From assembly GCA_018969425.1 (NCBI GenBank), contig JAGWYJ010000002.1, positions 62,001-126,000 of the forward strand: a stretch of 64,000 bases of DNA, given 5' to 3'. Numbering within the stretch: position 1 is the stretch's first letter; every line of letters starts with the position of its first letter. The notes below the pieces were generated by a model. That model did no database searches, had not been told where the DNA came from, and was given only the letters and a program-made list of their open reading frames with translations. A program made the position numbers and the translations under genes. The stretch comes from Alphaproteobacteria bacterium (lineage in GTDB: Bacteria; Pseudomonadota; Alphaproteobacteria; Caulobacterales; Hyphomonadaceae). Positions 1-9,370 of this stretch are shown here, in pieces.

Positions 1-771
1 ATTGCGGCTGGCGCCGAGGCGAGTGCCTCTGAGCTGAATGCGGCCTTACGTCTGGTTCAGGCCTCCGGCGGCTCGTCCGCCGCTCTTGACGTGCTGTCAG
101 GGTTACGTAGGCCAGTTATGGCGCAGACAGCTGGACAGCGTGCTTATCTGGAGACTTTGAGACGCGACGATCTGGGTCTGGTGTTCGGGGTCGGTCCGGC
201 GGGAACTGGAAAAACGTTTCTCGCGGTGGCGGCGGGAGCCGCAGAACTCAAGGCGGGGAAGCGAGAGCGACTTATCGTGGCGAGGCCGGCGGTCGAGGCG
301 GGAGAGAAGCTGGGCTTTCTGCCAGGGGCGCTGGAGGAGAAGGTGGATCCTTACATGCTTCCGATTTGGGACTCGCTCAATGAATGCCTTGGAGCTCAGG
401 AGGTCGAACGACGCAAGGAGCGCAAGGAAATCGAGGTGGCTCCGCTTGCATTCATGCGAGGACGAACCCTGAAGAATGCATTCGTCATCATCGACGAGGC
501 CCAGAACGCCACAGTTCCCCAAATGAAGATGGTCCTCACTCGACTGGGTAGAGGATCCCGTATGATCGTAACCGGCGATCCTTCGCAGACAGATCTTCCG
601 GAAAAAACGCCGTCCGGGTTGGCGCATGCAATTCGCATCCTGCGGAACATTCCGGGCGTCGCCATGGAGGAGCTGAGCTCTGCCGATGTAGTGCGCCATG
701 AACTCGTAGGCCAGATAGTTCAGGCCTACGATCGTGATGCGGCTTTGAGCGGCGCCGGGCGGCGAGTTTGA
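1..771 (+). CDS. phoH: PhoH-like ATPase, 5'-truncated by the window edge
   Basis: PhoH family P-loop ATPase, linked by family and by its ybeY neighbour to RNA metabolism. The reading frame is open from base 1 upstream of the GTG listed in the ORF track. The family usually has about 100 more N-terminal residues, so the true start lies outside the window. Visible motifs are Walker A GPAGTGKTFLA, the PhoH signature VARPAVEAGEKLGFLPG, and Walker B VIIDEAQN followed by TGDPSQTDLP. The stop overlaps the start of ybeY, the usual alphaproteobacterial arrangement, which suggests translational coupling. Confidence 0.95.
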   Translation: MAAGAEASASELNAALRLVQASGGSSAALDVLSGLRRPVMAQTAGQRAYLETLRRDDLGLVFGVGPAGTGKTFLAVAAGAAELKAGKRERLIVARPAVEAGEKLGFLPGALEEKVDPYMLPIWDSLNECLGAQEVERRKERKEIEVAPLAFMRGRTLKNAFVIIDEAQNATVPQMKMVLTRLGRGSRMIVTGDPSQTDLPEKTPSGLAHAIRILRNIPGVAMEELSSADVVRHELVGQIVQAYDRDAALSGAGRRV

Positions 772-1253
772 CTGTGCGACTTCAGATTGAGGCGCGTCAG
801 GAATCCGACCTGTGGGGCCGGTTCGCGGGGGATTTGGCGGAGTTCTGCGAGATGACGCTCTGCCCGGCGGCAGAGCGCCTCGGCGTATCAGGCGAGGTGA
901 GCGTTCTGTTCACAAACGATGCGGCGATGAGGGAGTTGAATGCGCAATGGAGGGGGATCGACAAGCCGACGGACGTTCTGTCGTTTCCCTCAGGCGATCG
1001 CGGGCGATTTCTAAGCGGCGGGCCTCCTCCTCATCTGGGAGATATCGCCATCGGATATGAGATTTCCTCCGGGGATGCGGAGAAGCTGGGCCGCTCGCTG
1101 CAGTTTCATACGGCGCACCTTCTCGTGCATGGTTTCCTCCATCTTCTCGACTACGATCATGTCGATCCGGCAGACGCGCTGATCATGGAAGCGCTGGAAG
1201 TCGAGCTTCTGGCTGATCTGGGCTGGCCTGACCCGTATCCGACGGAAGACTAG
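768..1253 (+). CDS. ybeY: Endoribonuclease YbeY, rRNA maturation factor
   Basis: Metal-dependent single-strand endoribonuclease of the UPF0054 family, needed for 16S rRNA 3'-end maturation and ribosome quality control. The zinc signature HGFLHLLDYDH is intact near residue 125, and the upstream block DKPTDVLSFP is characteristic. About 161 residues is the normal length. Start choice is uncertain: TTG at 768 overlaps the phoH stop and GTG at 774 lies just after it. In many relatives a CorC/HlyC-type CBS protein follows and then lnt; here lnt comes directly after a 189-base gap. Confidence 0.95.
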   Translation: MTVRLQIEARQESDLWGRFAGDLAEFCEMTLCPAAERLGVSGEVSVLFTNDAAMRELNAQWRGIDKPTDVLSFPSGDRGRFLSGGPPPHLGDIAIGYEISSGDAEKLGRSLQFHTAHLLVHGFLHLLDYDHVDPADALIMEALEVELLADLGWPDPYPTED

Positions 1254-1442
1254 GTGGACGACGCCGTCCGTTGAGGGCCCTGATAGGTGTAAGGGGCGAT
1301 AATGTGACAGACCCCCGGAGTGGTGCTCAGGGGTCTTGCGTGCCGGCCATGGCGAACCATCGTGCGACCTGAAGTCTTGCCGATCCTTGGTCGGCCGGGA
1401 TAGACCCGATCCAGCACCAATTCGGTCGCTGGGGAAGCCGTC

Positions 1443-3113
1443 ATGACGCAGGACCATTCGCGTTCGGATGGACGGATCGCCACTCGGGGCAATCTTCTGA
1501 CACCGGCCTATCTTTGGTTCGTCGGTCAGAAGAAGGGGAGCGCGTTAGCGCTTGCCGCTGTTCTTGGGGCTATCTCCAATCTGGCCTTCCCCCCGTTCGG
1601 GATCTGGCCGGCGATGGCCATTGGCCTGTCGGGTCTGATTTGGCTTCTCGACGGCGCATTATTTGAGAAACGTGTTCGATCAGCCGTGTTCGCCCGGGTG
1701 TTTTCGTTCGGTTTCGTCTACTTTTTGATTGGCCTGCACTGGGTGGCGTCCGCGTTCCTGGTTGATCCGGAGGCGCATCTCGCGCTGGTATGGCTTCCCC
1801 TGATCGTTTTGCCGGCGGGTCTTAGCCTGATCCTCGCCGTCGTGATGTCGATAGGCTTTCGTTTCTGGAGCGATGGCCCTGGGCGCCTGGTGACATTCAC
1901 GCTCGCCCTTGTCTTAGCGGAGTGGATCCGCGGATCATTGTTCGGCGTGGGAGGGTTGCCCTGGAACCTGCCAGGAATGGTCTGGGAGGCAGGGGGAGCG
2001 ATTTCTCAGACTGCGTCGTTATGGGGAATATACGGCTTATCCCTGCTTACGGTTCTGGCGCTCGTTTCGCCAGCGGCGCTCGCCGACGCCCGTCCCCAGG
2101 GTACGACAGCGATGCGAGCGGCGCCTGTTCTTGCAGCAGCTATTGTGTTTGGCGGATTGTGGGGGTGGGGCTCCGGACGTCTCGCTGAGGGGGCGGCCGG
2201 TGTTTCGGGGCCGCTCGTTCGCTTAGTTGAGGTCGGCGTTCCTCAGTCCTGGAAGTATCAGCCCGGGGTAGCTGAGCAGATGGTGAGGCGTTTTAATGAT
2301 CTTACGGGTCCAGATGACGAGGCGGCGGCGGATATCGTGATTTGGCCGGAAGGGGCCTTGCCTTACTACTTGTTTGAGTGGCCAGACGCCCTAGATGCGG
2401 TGACCGCAGGTCTTGGAGACCGTTCTTTAATAGTGGGTCTGGTCCGTCGAGAGGGAAAGAACGGCGACGAGCCGCGCGCCTATAACAGCCTTGCAGTGCT
2501 GAACGCTGACAGTTCGATGCGGGGGCCGCTTGCTCTGTATGACAAGCATATGCTGGTGCCCTTTGGCGAGTTCACTCCCTTTCGCAGCCTCGCGGCGGCG
2601 GCCGGCGTGTCGACGCTTCAGAATCTCGCAGCCAATGGTTTTCATGCAGGGCCGCTGCCCGTTTCGGTCAGGGCGCCGGGCCTTCCGCCCTTTGGGCCCC
2701 TCGTTTGCTACGAGGCAATCTTCCCTGGCCTGTCGCCGGCCGGTACGGATCGGCCAGCTTGGCTGGTGAATATCTCCAACGACAGCTGGTTCGGGGGCGG
2801 GGCGGGCCCTCATCAGCATGCCTCCCAGGCTCGGTATCGCTCCATTGAGGAAGGCTTGCCGATGGCGCGGGTCGCAGCAGGGGGTCACACGGGAATGATT
2901 GACGCGTTTGGTCGTTGGACCAAACGTGGGGAACCAGCGGATCCGGTCCTCTATGGAGAGGACCCTGAGGGGTGGCGGTCCTCGGTTGTCGACGCCCCTA
3001 TTCCCTCGGCGCTCGGGCCGACCCTCTACAGTCGATGGAGGGACAGCCTCTTTGCTGGGATGTGGTTGTCTCTGCTGTTTGCACGGGCTTTTTTGCTAAG
3101 GGCTCGGCGCTGA
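1443..3113 (+). CDS. lnt: Apolipoprotein N-acyltransferase
   Basis: Inner-membrane enzyme that N-acylates the lipid-modified cysteine of lipoproteins, the last step of lipoprotein maturation. At 556 aa it has a hydrophobic N-terminal half with several membrane segments and a C-terminal nitrilase-type domain. The catalytic triad is visible: Glu303 in IVIWPEGALPYY, Lys368 in LYDKHMLVPFGEF and Cys422 in LVCYEAIFP. The window encodes several predicted lipoproteins that would be substrates. ATG at 1443 is the first start in frame and lies 189 bases after ybeY. Confidence 0.96.
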   Translation: MTQDHSRSDGRIATRGNLLTPAYLWFVGQKKGSALALAAVLGAISNLAFPPFGIWPAMAIGLSGLIWLLDGALFEKRVRSAVFARVFSFGFVYFLIGLHWVASAFLVDPEAHLALVWLPLIVLPAGLSLILAVVMSIGFRFWSDGPGRLVTFTLALVLAEWIRGSLFGVGGLPWNLPGMVWEAGGAISQTASLWGIYGLSLLTVLALVSPAALADARPQGTTAMRAAPVLAAAIVFGGLWGWGSGRLAEGAAGVSGPLVRLVEVGVPQSWKYQPGVAEQMVRRFNDLTGPDDEAAADIVIWPEGALPYYLFEWPDALDAVTAGLGDRSLIVGLVRREGKNGDEPRAYNSLAVLNADSSMRGPLALYDKHMLVPFGEFTPFRSLAAAAGVSTLQNLAANGFHAGPLPVSVRAPGLPPFGPLVCYEAIFPGLSPAGTDRPAWLVNISNDSWFGGGAGPHQHASQARYRSIEEGLPMARVAAGGHTGMIDAFGRWTKRGEPADPVLYGEDPEGWRSSVVDAPIPSALGPTLYSRWRDSLFAGMWLSLLFARAFLLRARR

Positions 3114-3132
3114 TCAAACTCCTGTTTGTGTT

Positions 3133-3156
3133 CCCCGTTGGACTGTCTCCACGGGG
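3133..3156 (+). terminator. Weak hairpin downstream of lnt
   Basis: CCCCGT and ACGGGG form a 6-bp inverted repeat around a 12-base loop, 20 bases after the lnt stop. No clear T-run follows, so it is at best a weak or factor-assisted terminator. Confidence 0.25.
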
Positions 3157-3214
3157 GGACGCTCATTGCGTTTCGTCGAGGTCGCTCAGCTCCGCCGGGG
3201 GGCGTCGAGAAGTG

Positions 3215-3234
3215 ATATAAAGCTTTCTTTATAT
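3215..3234. promoter_or_regulatory. Perfect palindrome upstream of metK, likely operator
   Basis: ATATAAAG-CTTT-CTTTATAT is a perfect 8-bp inverted repeat with a 4-base spacer, 56 bases before the metK start, in a short AT-rich patch of an otherwise GC-rich region. Its size, symmetry and position fit a dimeric winged-helix repressor site. ArsR-type regulators that sense S-adenosylhomocysteine or SAM (SahR-like) control methionine-cycle genes in proteobacteria, which makes that the leading guess. No regulator gene lies next to it. Confidence 0.6.
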
Positions 3235-3289
3235 GATTTTTGGCGATACAAGCGCAGGCTAGCGGGGCCTTTCGCCGAGGAGAGCAATC

Positions 3290-4483
3290 GTGGCGCGTAA
3301 GAATTATATTTTCACCAGCGAGAGCGTGTCCGAAGGGCATCCCGACAAGGTATGCGATCGGATTTCGGACGAAGTGGTCGACCTTTATTATCGCACGACG
3401 CTTGCCGAAGGATTGGACGTGTGGAGCCTTAGGTGCGCGGCTGAAACGCTCGCGACTACGAACCGAATAGTGATCGCGGGGGAGTATCGGGGGACCGATA
3501 AAGTAACGCGTGATCTTATCGCGCACAGCGCCCGCATGGCGGTCCGGGATATCGGCTATGCCCAGAACGGATTTCACTGGGAGACGGTTGATATCGATGT
3601 TCTTCTTCATGGGCAGTCCGAACACATTGCTCAGGGCGTCGATGCGTCCGGCAATAAGGAAGAGGGAGCCGGCGATCAGGGGATCATGTTCGGCTATGCG
3701 ACGAACGAGACGCCCGAGCTTATGCCGGCGCCGATCCAGTACAGTCATCGCATTCTGAAACTTCTTGCGGACGCGAGGCATAGCGGACGTGAGCCCACTT
3801 TGGGGCCGGACGCCAAGAGCCAGGTCACGGTCCGCTATGAAAACGGACGGCCTGTGGAGGCTGTGTCGATCGTTGTATCGACCCAACACACGGATGAGCG
3901 TCAGACCAGCGAAGACATTCGTCGGATTGTAGAACCCTATGTGCGTAAGGCGCTGGGCGACAGTCTCCCGATTTCAAATGCGTGCGTCTGGCACATCAAT
4001 CCGACGGGCAAGTTTGTCATCGGTGGGCCGGATGGCGACTGCGGCCTGACGGGCCGAAAAATCATCGTCGACACCTATGGCGGAGCCGCTCCGCACGGAG
4101 GGGGCGCGTTTTCGGGTAAGGATCCAACTAAGGTCGATCGTTCAGCTGCCTACGCGGCGCGTTATCTCGCCAAGAATGTCGTTGCGGCAGGGTTGGCGGA
4201 TCGGTGCACGATTCAGCTGTCTTACGCCATCGGCGTTCCGGAGCCGTTGTCGATTTATGCCAACTGTGACGGCACAGAGAAAGTCGACGTCGCCAAGCTG
4301 GAAGCTCGGCTGGCTGAGGTAATGGATCTTCGACCACGGGGAATACGTCGCCATTTAGAACTTAATCGCCCTATCTACGCCCGGACTTCTTCGTACGGCC
4401 ATTTTGGACGTGATCCCGACGCTGACGGCGGTTTCTCCTGGGAGCGAACGGATCTGATCGACAGCCTCAAAGGTCTCGGCTAG
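3290..4483 (+). CDS. metK: S-adenosylmethionine synthase
   Basis: Makes S-adenosylmethionine from methionine and ATP in the cytoplasm. The 397-aa protein has the normal length and the expected N-terminal block [20 protein letters not shown], the DQGIMFGYA block, and the glycine-rich [22 protein letters not shown] loop region. The GTG start at 3290 is supported by a GAGGAGAG ribosome site a few bases upstream. A perfect palindrome sits 56 bases before the start. The next gene, trmB, encodes an enzyme that consumes SAM. Confidence 0.98.
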   Translation: MARKNYIFTSESVSEGHPDKVCDRISDEVVDLYYRTTLAEGLDVWSLRCAAETLATTNRIVIAGEYRGTDKVTRDLIAHSARMAVRDIGYAQNGFHWETVDIDVLLHGQSEHIAQGVDASGNKEEGAGDQGIMFGYATNETPELMPAPIQYSHRILKLLADARHSGREPTLGPDAKSQVTVRYENGRPVEAVSIVVSTQHTDERQTSEDIRRIVEPYVRKALGDSLPISNACVWHINPTGKFVIGGPDGDCGLTGRKIIVDTYGGAAPHGGGAFSGKDPTKVDRSAAYAARYLAKNVVAAGLADRCTIQLSYAIGVPEPLSIYANCDGTEKVDVAKLEARLAEVMDLRPRGIRRHLELNRPIYARTSSYGHFGRDPDADGGFSWERTDLIDSLKGLG

Positions 4484-4577
4484 GGCACTCGCACGGGCCT
4501 GGGATCAAGCGAGGTGCGCAGCCTTAGGCGCGTCGATGCTCCTCAGCAGTCCGGCATGAGGGGACCGGATTAGGGAT

Positions 4578-5276
4578 ATGGCGGCTCAGCATCGTTTGTA
4601 TGGTCGATCTGCGGGCAAGCCTCTGTCTGAGAGACGTCAGCGTCTTTTGGCGGAGAAGTTTCCGGAGGTCTCTGTTCCCGATACATCAGGGGACGAACTC
4701 GATCCGCTAAGGCTGTTTCCGTCTGCGAAAGAGGTCTGGCTGGAGATCGGTTTTGGGGGGGGAGAACATCTGGCGGGTCAGGCGCGGCGACATCCGGATG
4801 TCGGATTGGTGGGAGTCGAGCCCTTTCTGGATGGGATCGCAAAGATCTTGGGGTTGATCGAGGAGGAGCGCCTCGAGAACATAAGGCTACGCAGGGGCGA
4901 TGCTCGCGATCTTGTTGCGCAGCTCGCGCCTGCCAGCCTCGATCGTGTTTTCATCCTGTTTCCGGATCCGTGGCCCAAGACGCGCCATCACAAGCGACGC
5001 CTCGTTCGTCCTGATTTCCTCGATTCGCTGGCCCGAACATTAAAGGACGGGGCGAGGGTTCGGTTCGCCACGGATTGGGCGGACTACGCCAACAGCGCGC
5101 TGGAGGCCTTTTTGGCGGACCATCGTTTCTCATGGGTCGCATCCTGCGCCGACGACTGGCGGATGCCGCCGTCGGATCATGTTCCCACGCGTTATCAGGC
5201 GAAGGGGCTCGGCGATTGTCGTCCCGTGTTTTTCGACTTTCATTTCACCCCTCTTTTGATCCAGAGAGGGAACTGA
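4578..5276 (+). CDS. trmB: tRNA (guanine-N7-)-methyltransferase
   Basis: SAM-dependent enzyme that forms 7-methylguanosine at position 46 of tRNA. The 232-aa protein shows the SAM-binding LEIGFGGGEHL motif near residue 55, followed by the family-specific FPDPWPKTRHHKRRLVRPDFL block and the FATDWADYANSALE region near the C-terminus. It follows metK by about 95 bases, as in many alphaproteobacteria, so the two are probably co-expressed. Confidence 0.97.
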   Translation: MAAQHRLYGRSAGKPLSERRQRLLAEKFPEVSVPDTSGDELDPLRLFPSAKEVWLEIGFGGGEHLAGQARRHPDVGLVGVEPFLDGIAKILGLIEEERLENIRLRRGDARDLVAQLAPASLDRVFILFPDPWPKTRHHKRRLVRPDFLDSLARTLKDGARVRFATDWADYANSALEAFLADHRFSWVASCADDWRMPPSDHVPTRYQAKGLGDCRPVFFDFHFTPLLIQRGN

Positions 5277-5404
5277 AGGATCAAGTGTGCAGGTCGTCAG
5301 CGTGACGGGCCGGCGCGCCGAAAGCGAGGACAGGGTGTCGGGTCTTTTGGGACTTTGAACGGTAAAATCGCCAAAGAGCGAGATGGGCGGTAGGGGCGGT
5401 GAGG

Positions 5405-6421
5405 ATGGCAATACAGACAAGTCGCATCCTTGTCGGAGACGTCGGCGGAACCAATATTCGTTTCGCGATCGCCGAGGCGAAGGGAGCAGAGGTGTCGCTC
5501 GCGGATGTCTGGAAGCGGCTGGGCGCAGACTTTCCGACCTTCGATGACGCGTTGGACGCTTTTTTATCAGACAGCGGCGTCCGCCCCGACGGAGCATCGC
5601 TCGGGGTGGCGGGTGCTGTCTCCGCGGGGCGCGTGGAGCTTCTTCATCGCCAATGGACGGTCGACTGTCGAACTCTGGCCTCAAGGCTTGGCTCGACGGT
5701 TTCGGACATTGTGCTTGTAAACGATTTTGTCGCCATGGCGCGTGCAGCGCCCGAGCTTGACGCAGAGGGCATAGAGACAATCCGTTCCGGGCAAGCGTCC
5801 CACGAGGGTTCGATCGTCGTTTGCGGACCGGGAACCGGCTTTGGGCTGGCAGTACTGAAAAAGTTGCGCATGCGTGATCCCGACCGCCCTGACGGCCGGT
5901 CGGAATGGACGGTCCTCGGGGGAGAGGGCGGTCATCAGGTCTTCGCACCTCAGACAGATATGGAATGGCGCCTGTTCGAACGGCTGAAGTCTGAACTTGG
6001 CTATGTCTCCAATGAGACCGTCGCATCCGGCTCGGGTTTCCAGTCAACCGTCCTGGCGTTAGCCGCTGTGCTAGGCGTGTCGGCGACGGACCCGGATCCC
6101 ACGCGCACGGAACTCCTCGCGGAAAAGGGCGATCCCCTGTCTCTGGAGCTGTGCCGATTGCGGGCGCGCACGATCATGACTGTCGCCGGTGATGCCGCGT
6201 TGTCGTCGGCGGCGTCGGGCGGGGTTTATCTGGCTGGCGGCGTCAGCCAGGCGCTGCAGACATTCTTGTCGGAACCGTCGGCCATCGAAAGGTTCGTTAA
6301 TCGGGGGCCGCGTTCACCTCTCATGGAGCCGATCCCTATCCACCTTATCCGATCTGGCCTCGCTCCGCTCTTGGGGGCGGCCCATCTCTGGCTGGACGAC
6401 AAACGCCGGGGATGGCTCTAG
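5405..6421 (+). CDS. glk: Glucokinase
   Basis: ATP-dependent glucokinase of the bacterial Glk family (ROK-distinct), phosphorylating glucose to glucose-6-phosphate. The 338-aa protein starts with the phosphate-binding LVGDVGGTNIRFA, has the substrate-binding VLVNDFVAMA segment, the GPGTGFGLAV loop and the GGEGGHQVFAPQ block. ATG at 5405 is preferred over the in-frame GTG at 5399 because a purine-rich GGGGCGGTGAGG precedes it. Its neighbour trmB is unrelated in function; no sugar transporter lies adjacent. Confidence 0.92.
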   Translation: MAIQTSRILVGDVGGTNIRFAIAEAKGAEVSLADVWKRLGADFPTFDDALDAFLSDSGVRPDGASLGVAGAVSAGRVELLHRQWTVDCRTLASRLGSTVSDIVLVNDFVAMARAAPELDAEGIETIRSGQASHEGSIVVCGPGTGFGLAVLKKLRMRDPDRPDGRSEWTVLGGEGGHQVFAPQTDMEWRLFERLKSELGYVSNETVASGSGFQSTVLALAAVLGVSATDPDPTRTELLAEKGDPLSLELCRLRARTIMTVAGDAALSSAASGGVYLAGGVSQALQTFLSEPSAIERFVNRGPRSPLMEPIPIHLIRSGLAPLLGAAHLWLDDKRRGWL

Positions 6422-6484
6422 GCTGATGCCGCGCGTCTATGCTTGAGTCTTCAGCGACGTACTTGGGTACAACAGGTCAGCCGC

Positions 6485-6730
6485 TCAGAAGTCGATCGCG
6501 AGACCTTTTTTCTCCCAGTCGCCAAACCGGGTCGGCTCCTCGCCATCCCGCCCGTCGACTTCTGTGGGAAGACTCATGGGCTTTGCAGCTCGTCGCCGCT
6601 CCTGAGCCTCCCTAAGCGCTCTTATCGCTTCAGGCGAAAGAGACTTATCCGGGGCTGCCCCCAGGTCTTCGAAATCCTCAAGCCTCCCACCCTGGTCGGC
6701 TCCTGGCGAAAACGCGTTTTCATCGGTCAT
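6485..6730 (-). CDS. DUF1674 / SDHAF4-like protein
   Basis: Small soluble protein (81 aa from ATG at 6730; an in-frame ATG at 6748 would add six residues). It ends in the signature PTRFGDWEKKGLAIDF, typical of DUF1674, the family that includes mitochondrial SDHAF4, an assembly factor for the flavinated succinate dehydrogenase subunit. That role is known for the eukaryotic relative; for this bacterial protein it is inferred. GAAGAG eight bases upstream supports the 6730 start. It faces glk and is divergent from htpX, a common alphaproteobacterial position. Confidence 0.85.
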   Translation of the reverse strand: MTDENAFSPGADQGGRLEDFEDLGAAPDKSLSPEAIRALREAQERRRAAKPMSLPTEVDGRDGEEPTRFGDWEKKGLAIDF

Positions 6731-6901
6731 GGCGGCACTCTTCACCATTTGGATAGGATTTTGAAGAAAAACTTACTTTGAGCAGTCGTCGAAATGTGTG
6801 ACCGCCCTGAAACGGGATGTCTGACGACCTCGCGGGCCGAGAATGGCCGAGTGTCGTTCCATCGTCGGAATCCGCGCGTCCTGACGCTTAGGAGAGCTGT
6901 T

Positions 6902-7732
6902 ATGAGTTATGTGAAGGCCGCAGGCCTCATGCTGATCATTCATCTGGCCTTCGCCGGTCTGGGCTGGGCGATTGCAGAGAGGGCAGGCGCAATGATCGCG
7001 ACCCTGATCGCTCTGGGGTTTCACCTTCTGGTGTTTTGGTATGCCGAGCGGATTGTTCTCAAACTCCACAACGCCCGGGAGGTCAATTCTGACGATCCGT
7101 CGCCCATGATCCGGGCGTTCGTGGCGGACTGCGACAAGCTTGCCATGCGCGCGAACATGCCGCGACCCAGGACTTATATCCTTGATTCTTTTCAGCCAAA
7201 TGCATTTATGGCCGGCCGCGACACGAGCCATGCTTCGATCGCTGTGACCGACGGTCTTCTGAAAACCCTGACGCGGGCCGAGGTCTCAGCCGTCGTCGCT
7301 CACGAACTCGCCCACGTGAAGAGAGGCGATGCTTTGGCGATGAGTATTTCAGCTGCGTTGGCTGCGCTAGCCGCCGCTGTTATCGGAACGTTGGTCTACC
7401 CCTTCGGATTGCGCCGCCAGGCCGCCATGGTCATTTCGGGTTTGACCGCTCGAATGGGACGCAGCCATCAGAGGGAATACGCGGCCGACCGCGTTGCCGG
7501 GGAGATCTGCGGTTCGCCGATTAATCTGGCGACAGCTCTTTTGAAGCTTGAGCGCCATACGATGTCACTTCTCAATCCCCTCGCCGAGCGGAGTCCGGCC
7601 ACAGCCCATATGTTTGTGATCGATCCTCTTCAGGGGCCTCGACGCGGCGCCAGCGCGTCACATCCTCCGACCGAGCGGCGGATCGCCCGTCTGCATAGGC
7701 AGGCCGCTGAGATGGAAGGAAATGAGGAGTGA
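6902..7732 (+). CDS. htpX: HtpX-like M48 zinc metalloprotease
   Basis: Membrane-embedded metalloprotease of the M48B family, involved in quality control of membrane proteins. I start at ATG 6902, because the residues before it in the ORF track are Arg-rich and unlike the family, while MSYVKAAGLMLIIHLAF begins the expected first membrane segment. Two N-terminal membrane helices precede the zinc motif VVAHELAHVKRGD, and a further hydrophobic pair follows. The third ligand region SHQREYAADRVA is present. Length 276 aa is normal. rsmB follows, as in related genomes. Confidence 0.93.
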   Translation: MSYVKAAGLMLIIHLAFAGLGWAIAERAGAMIATLIALGFHLLVFWYAERIVLKLHNAREVNSDDPSPMIRAFVADCDKLAMRANMPRPRTYILDSFQPNAFMAGRDTSHASIAVTDGLLKTLTRAEVSAVVAHELAHVKRGDALAMSISAALAALAAAVIGTLVYPFGLRRQAAMVISGLTARMGRSHQREYAADRVAGEICGSPINLATALLKLERHTMSLLNPLAERSPATAHMFVIDPLQGPRRGASASHPPTERRIARLHRQAAEMEGNEE

Positions 7733-7811
7733 GGTCCTTCAAGGTCGAGCCTGGGGATGAGCGGGGTGTCACCATAGTCTGTCGTCTCGGACATCTGATT
7801 GGTTTCTGGTG

Positions 7812-9221
7812 ATGAAGCCGCCTCGCCGTGGCGGCCGGCAAGCCTCGGGAGCTCCGAAGTCCCAAAGGTCTCAGAGGGCGCGCAGCCCGGCTGGCTGGAT
7901 GAGCCGGGTGGCGGCGGCCGATCTGGTGCTCCTGACCGCTCACGGAGGTGCGGATCTCGATTCAGCGCTTGAGGCCAGCGATCACTATTCGCCGCTGGAG
8001 GGGCCAGACAGGGCCTTTGCCCGGGCGATGGCGAGCGCAGCTCTGCGAGCGCTAGGCCGGATCGACTTGGTTCTGTCCGGGTTTCTCGACCGCCCCCTTG
8101 AACGTATTGATCCCCCTGTTCTGGCGTTGCTTCGAATCGGGTGCGCTCAGCTCTTTCTAATGGGAATTCAGGATTACGCATGCGTCTCGGCGACTGTCGA
8201 GGCCGCTCGCCGATGGGGACCTGCACGTCGGGGCGGTGCGCTGGTGAATGCGATTCTGCGACGGGCGGCTAGCGACCCGAGGCCGTTCCTCGAAGCGCCG
8301 GCGACATCGATATGGCCGGACTGGCTGGCCGCCTACCTTCGTTCGAGCATCGGAGAGTCGGCGGCTCACTCGATCGCCGAACTTCAGCTTCAAGAGCCGC
8401 CGATCGATCTGTCGCTTCACCACGGTGAAAGACCGGCGGATTGGGCTGATCGCCTTGGAGCGAGGGCGTTGCCAAATGGCTCAATACGAGTTGAGACCGG
8501 GCGGGCTATCTCGGAATTGCCGGGCTATGCCGAGGGACGATGGTGGGTTCAGGACGCGGGGGCCACTTTGGCGGCTCGGATCCTTGGTGACGTGCGAGAT
8601 AAGCATGTGACGGACTTGTGCGCAGCCCCCGGCGGCAAAGCGATGCAGCTGGCCTCCGCGGGAGCGAGATTGACAGCTGTCGACATATCGCGCCAGCGTC
8701 TCGATCTCGTGAGACGCAACGCGGCTCGTATGGCCCTGCCGATGACGATCGTGGAAGCCGACGCAAGACGCTGGAGACCCGAACGACCGCAGGACGCCGT
8801 ATTGCTCGATGCTCCCTGTTCGGCGCTTGGCGTTCTCAGGCGACACCCCGAAGGCGCGTGGAGGCGTGATCCGGCCGAACTCGCCAGATTTCCCAAGGTT
8901 CAAGCCTCACTTCTCGAGTCGGCGTGGCAGATGCTCGGACCGGGCGGAACTTTGTCCTATTGCGTCTGCACGCCATCGCCGGAGGAGGGGGTCGATGTGA
9001 TCGAGGCGGCGATCCGGTCAGGACGGTGGTCTCGTCGGCCGATATCTGCGGATGAGACGCCTGGTTTTGATCACGCCGTGACGTCTGCGGGGGATCTACT
9101 CACCATTCCTGCTCCAGACCCGTTGGTTGTCCCGGAGGCTTCGGAAGGCAGCCGGGACATCGGCTCCGCGTCCGTGACCTCTGACATTTTCTTCGTCGCA
9201 CGACTGGTCAGGCGAGGTTGA
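7812..9221 (+). CDS. rsmB: 16S rRNA (cytosine-967-C5)-methyltransferase
   Basis: SAM-dependent rRNA m5C methyltransferase. The N-terminal third resembles the NusB-type RNA-binding domain (ALRALGRIDLVLSGFL), followed by a Rossmann methyltransferase with the SAM site VTDLCAAPGGKAMQLAS. The two conserved cysteine motifs of m5C enzymes are seen, DAPCSALGVLRRHPEG near residue 336 and YCVCTPSPEE near residue 385. ATG at 7812 is preferred to GTG at 7809. The htpX-rsmB order is common in the class. Confidence 0.93.
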   Translation: MKPPRRGGRQASGAPKSQRSQRARSPAGWMSRVAAADLVLLTAHGGADLDSALEASDHYSPLEGPDRAFARAMASAALRALGRIDLVLSGFLDRPLERIDPPVLALLRIGCAQLFLMGIQDYACVSATVEAARRWGPARRGGALVNAILRRAASDPRPFLEAPATSIWPDWLAAYLRSSIGESAAHSIAELQLQEPPIDLSLHHGERPADWADRLGARALPNGSIRVETGRAISELPGYAEGRWWVQDAGATLAARILGDVRDKHVTDLCAAPGGKAMQLASAGARLTAVDISRQRLDLVRRNAARMALPMTIVEADARRWRPERPQDAVLLDAPCSALGVLRRHPEGAWRRDPAELARFPKVQASLLESAWQMLGPGGTLSYCVCTPSPEEGVDVIEAAIRSGRWSRRPISADETPGFDHAVTSAGDLLTIPAPDPLVVPEASEGSRDIGSASVTSDIFFVARLVRRG

Positions 9222-9370
9222 CGGGCGGGGTGCGCGCTGTGGCGAACCGTTCTTGCCCCTTCTGGATCGATCTCTGAAGTCGTGAAATATTCATCCCCGG
9301 TTCAGAGCCGGCATGGCATTCAAGAGTCGACAAGGCGCGCCTCCCGAGGGGGCATTTGAAGAGGGAAGTC

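Noticed and set aside
1250-1492. 80-aa minus-strand ORF in the ybeY-lnt gap
   Set aside because: No family features, no ribosome site, and it overlaps the lnt start.
3157-3289. SAM riboswitch upstream of metK
   Set aside because: I looked for SAM-II or SAM/SAH-type cores and saw none; the palindrome explains the symmetric element better.
5130-6047. 305-aa minus-strand ORF across trmB and glk
   Set aside because: A shadow frame with an Arg/Pro/Ser-rich translation; both overlapped genes are certain.
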